7,323 nt of DNA, from contig JAISTN010000389.1 of NCBI GenBank assembly GCA_031272565.1, positions 1 to 7,323 of the forward strand, in the 5' to 3' direction. Shown here in pieces: positions 6,413 through 7,323 of this stretch. Made by a program: the position numbers and the translations under genes. This stretch comes from Bifidobacteriaceae bacterium. GTDB taxonomy: Bacteria > Actinomycetota > Actinomycetes > Actinomycetales > WQXJ01. The notes under the pieces are model-generated. The model saw only the letters and a list, made by a program, of their open reading frames with translations. It was not told where the DNA came from and did no database searches. Every line of letters begins with the position of its first letter. The first letter of the stretch is position 1.

Positions 6413-7131
6413 GCGGCTCCTTCCTTCTTCTGTTTGGCCGGCCGCGCGGCCGGGAACCGCTTGGGGTCCCTCAGGCCCAACGGCACGGTGGTGGTGCAGA
6501 CGTGCTCGCCCCCCGCCAAGGTGGCCAGGCGCTGCACGTGGACGCCCAGCAGGCGGGCGATGGCTTGGGTTTCGGCTTCGCACAGTTCGGGGAACACGGC
6601 CGCCACCTGCTGCACCGGGCAGTGCCCCTGGCACAGTTGCAGGGTCAGCCCGCCTGGGCCCGGGCGGACGGTGGCTTCGTAGCCGTCCTCGTTGAGGGCC
6701 CCCGCCAGCGCCCTCATTCGGTCGCCGATGTCGCCCCCTACCGCCTCGACCACCGTCCGGTAACGCTCCTCCAGGCTGCCGGACCGCTGTTCGGCGAAGC
6801 CTTCAACGGCTTCGCCCCCGGCCACCGCCTTGAGGTATTCCAGCGCCTGGATTGCCATGGCGTGGGCCTCGGATTCGAGTTGCCGGTGCGCCCGGGCGGA
6901 GGCTACGTAGTAGTGCGCCGGCCGCCCGCGGCCTCGTTCCGGTACGGTCACGGGGTGGCGCTCCACCAGGCCGGCCGCTTCCAGTTCACCCAGGTGGCGG
7001 CGGATGCCGGCCTGCGCCAGGTCCAGTTTGGCGGCGATCCCCACCGCGCTGATGGGGCCGTCGTGGATTACCAGGTGAAGGATCTGCGCCCGGGTATTGG
7101 GATCCGGTGGAACAGCCACTTGCCCGTCCAC
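6409..7131 (-). CDS. sufR: SufR, Fe-S-sensing winged-helix repressor of the suf operon
   Basis: 240 aa from the preferred start. Residues 12-80 form an N-terminal winged helix-turn-helix (ARIL-like opening, [20 protein letters not shown] recognition region, wing [12 protein letters not shown]). The C-terminal half carries Cys167, Cys171, Cys184 and Cys212 in [19 protein letters not shown] and GGEHVCTT, the conserved pattern of actinobacterial SufR proteins. Such proteins bind an Fe-S cluster and repress the suf operon, releasing DNA when the cluster is lost. A basic tail follows (RDPKRF...KQKK). The GTG at 7131 has GGAGG five bases upstream and places the start just ahead of the HTH. The same frame is open back to a GTG at 7203 (264 aa) with a poorer ribosome site. 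The stop overlaps sufB (ATGA). Confidence 0.93.
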   Translation of the reverse strand: MDGQVAVPPDPNTRAQILHLVIHDGPISAVGIAAKLDLAQAGIRRHLGELEAAGLVERHPVTVPERGRGRPAHYYVASARAHRQLESEAHAMAIQALEYLKAVAGGEAVEGFAEQRSGSLEERYRTVVEAVGGDIGDRMRALAGALNEDGYEATVRPGPGGLTLQLCQGHCPVQQVAAVFPELCEAETQAIARLLGVHVQRLATLAGGEHVCTTTVPLGLRDPKRFPAARPAKQKKEGAA

Positions 7132-7136
7132 ACCAG

Positions 7137-7141
7137 CCTCC
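7137..7141 (-). promoter_or_regulatory. Shine-Dalgarno site deciding the sufR start
   Basis: GGAGG on the minus strand, five bases before GTG at 7131. It is the best ribosome site near the sufR N-terminus and the main reason for preferring 7131 over the upstream GTG at 7203. Confidence 0.5.
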
Positions 7142-7182
7142 AGTTCAGATGTGCCGCGCGCTGGGGCTCCGGCCGGCAGCCC

Positions 7183-7197
7183 GGGCACCCGGTGCCC
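7183..7197. repeat. 15-bp palindrome between promoter and sufR
   Basis: Perfect 7-bp arms GGGCACC and GGTGCCC are separated by one base. If sufR starts at 7131 this lies in the mRNA leader and could be a hairpin or a protein site. If sufR starts at 7203 it is coding sequence. Its sequence is unlike the SufR-type dyad at 7218-7231. Confidence 0.4.
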
Positions 7198-7217
7198 CGC
7201 CACCCCGGCGGTTTGCG

Positions 7218-7231
7218 CAACACTGTTGTTG
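7218..7231. promoter_or_regulatory. Putative SufR operator (CAAC-N6-GTTG)
   Basis: A 14-bp dyad reads CAACACTGTTGTTG on the plus strand, an exact CAAC-N6-GTTG that extends to CAACA/TGTTG on the minus strand. As I recall, this is the form described for SufR operators in Streptomyces. It begins roughly 10 bases downstream of the predicted transcription start, where a bound repressor would block initiation or clearance. Its position directly before sufR fits autoregulation of the whole operon. Confidence 0.7.
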
Positions 7232-7246
7232 AGAAAAACTCATCCG

Positions 7247-7275
7247 ATGCTAGCGCGTCCCGCCCACGTTAACAA
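7247..7275 (-). promoter_or_regulatory. Predicted sigma-70-type promoter of the suf operon
   Basis: On the minus strand TTGTTA (7275-7270) and TAGCAT (7252-7247) are separated by exactly 17 bases. Each hexamer matches four of six positions of the -35 and -10 consensus. Transcription would start near 7240, just ahead of the CAAC-N6-GTTG dyad. The leader would be about 109 nt to the preferred sufR start, or about 37 nt to the GTG at 7203. It is the only convincing promoter upstream of the packed gene cluster. Confidence 0.55.
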
Positions 7276-7323
7276 GTCGCGTGGTGCCCGGCGTGCCGGC
7301 CGGTGCGTCCACCCCGCCAGGCC

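Noticed and set aside
6413..6634. 74-codon N-terminal extension of sufB
   Set aside because: The frame is open, but the sequence overlaps sufR and has no SufB similarity. The ATG at 6412 with AAGGAG upstream and an ATGA overlap is much better.
6502..7272. 256-aa plus-strand frame antisense to sufR
   Set aside because: It covers sufR and its operator and promoter. A real gene here would conflict with the clear winged-helix and cysteine motifs on the other strand.
7276..7323. Start of a divergent plus-strand gene
   Set aside because: A GTG near 7281-7283 opens a frame to the window end, but there is no ribosome site and too few codons to judge.

Overview
The window is almost entirely one Fe-S cluster assembly (SUF) operon of a high-GC actinobacterium, read on the minus strand from right to left. 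The high GC content, GC-rich third codon positions and gene order sufR-sufB-sufD-Rieske ferredoxin-sufC-sufS-sufU-sufT all point to Actinomycetota. I cannot name a genus. No undescribed system is evident; the core is a well-known operon, and the less ordinary parts are its flanks and a few accessory domains.

Right edge (7132-7323): the control region. It holds a plausible sigma-70-type promoter (TTGTTA, 17 bp, TAGCAT). Just downstream of the predicted transcription start is a perfect CAAC-N6-GTTG dyad that fits a SufR operator. A second short palindrome lies between this and the preferred sufR start. Nothing callable lies beyond the promoter at 7276-7323.

Centre (252-7131): eight tightly packed genes. 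The repressor SufR comes first, then the scaffold proteins SufB and SufD, a small Rieske [2Fe-2S] protein, the ATPase SufC, the cysteine desulfurase SufS, its Zn-dependent sulfur acceptor SufU, and a MIP18/DUF59 protein (SufT). Junctions run from a 23-nt overlap to a 6-nt gap, so a single translationally coupled transcript is likely. SufS takes sulfur from cysteine and hands it to SufU. The SufBCD complex builds the cluster using SufC ATP hydrolysis. SufT probably helps deliver or mature clusters, and SufR senses cluster status and shuts the operon off.

Left edge (1-251): non-coding, downstream of sufT. It carries a 33-bp imperfect palindrome and then a nested set of palindromic repeat arms spanning about 112 bp, resembling REP/BIME-type mobile intergenic repeats. 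The first 37 bases could be the tail of a plus-strand gene, but this is too short to call. I see no U-tract terminator, tRNA, rRNA, CRISPR array or complete mobile element.
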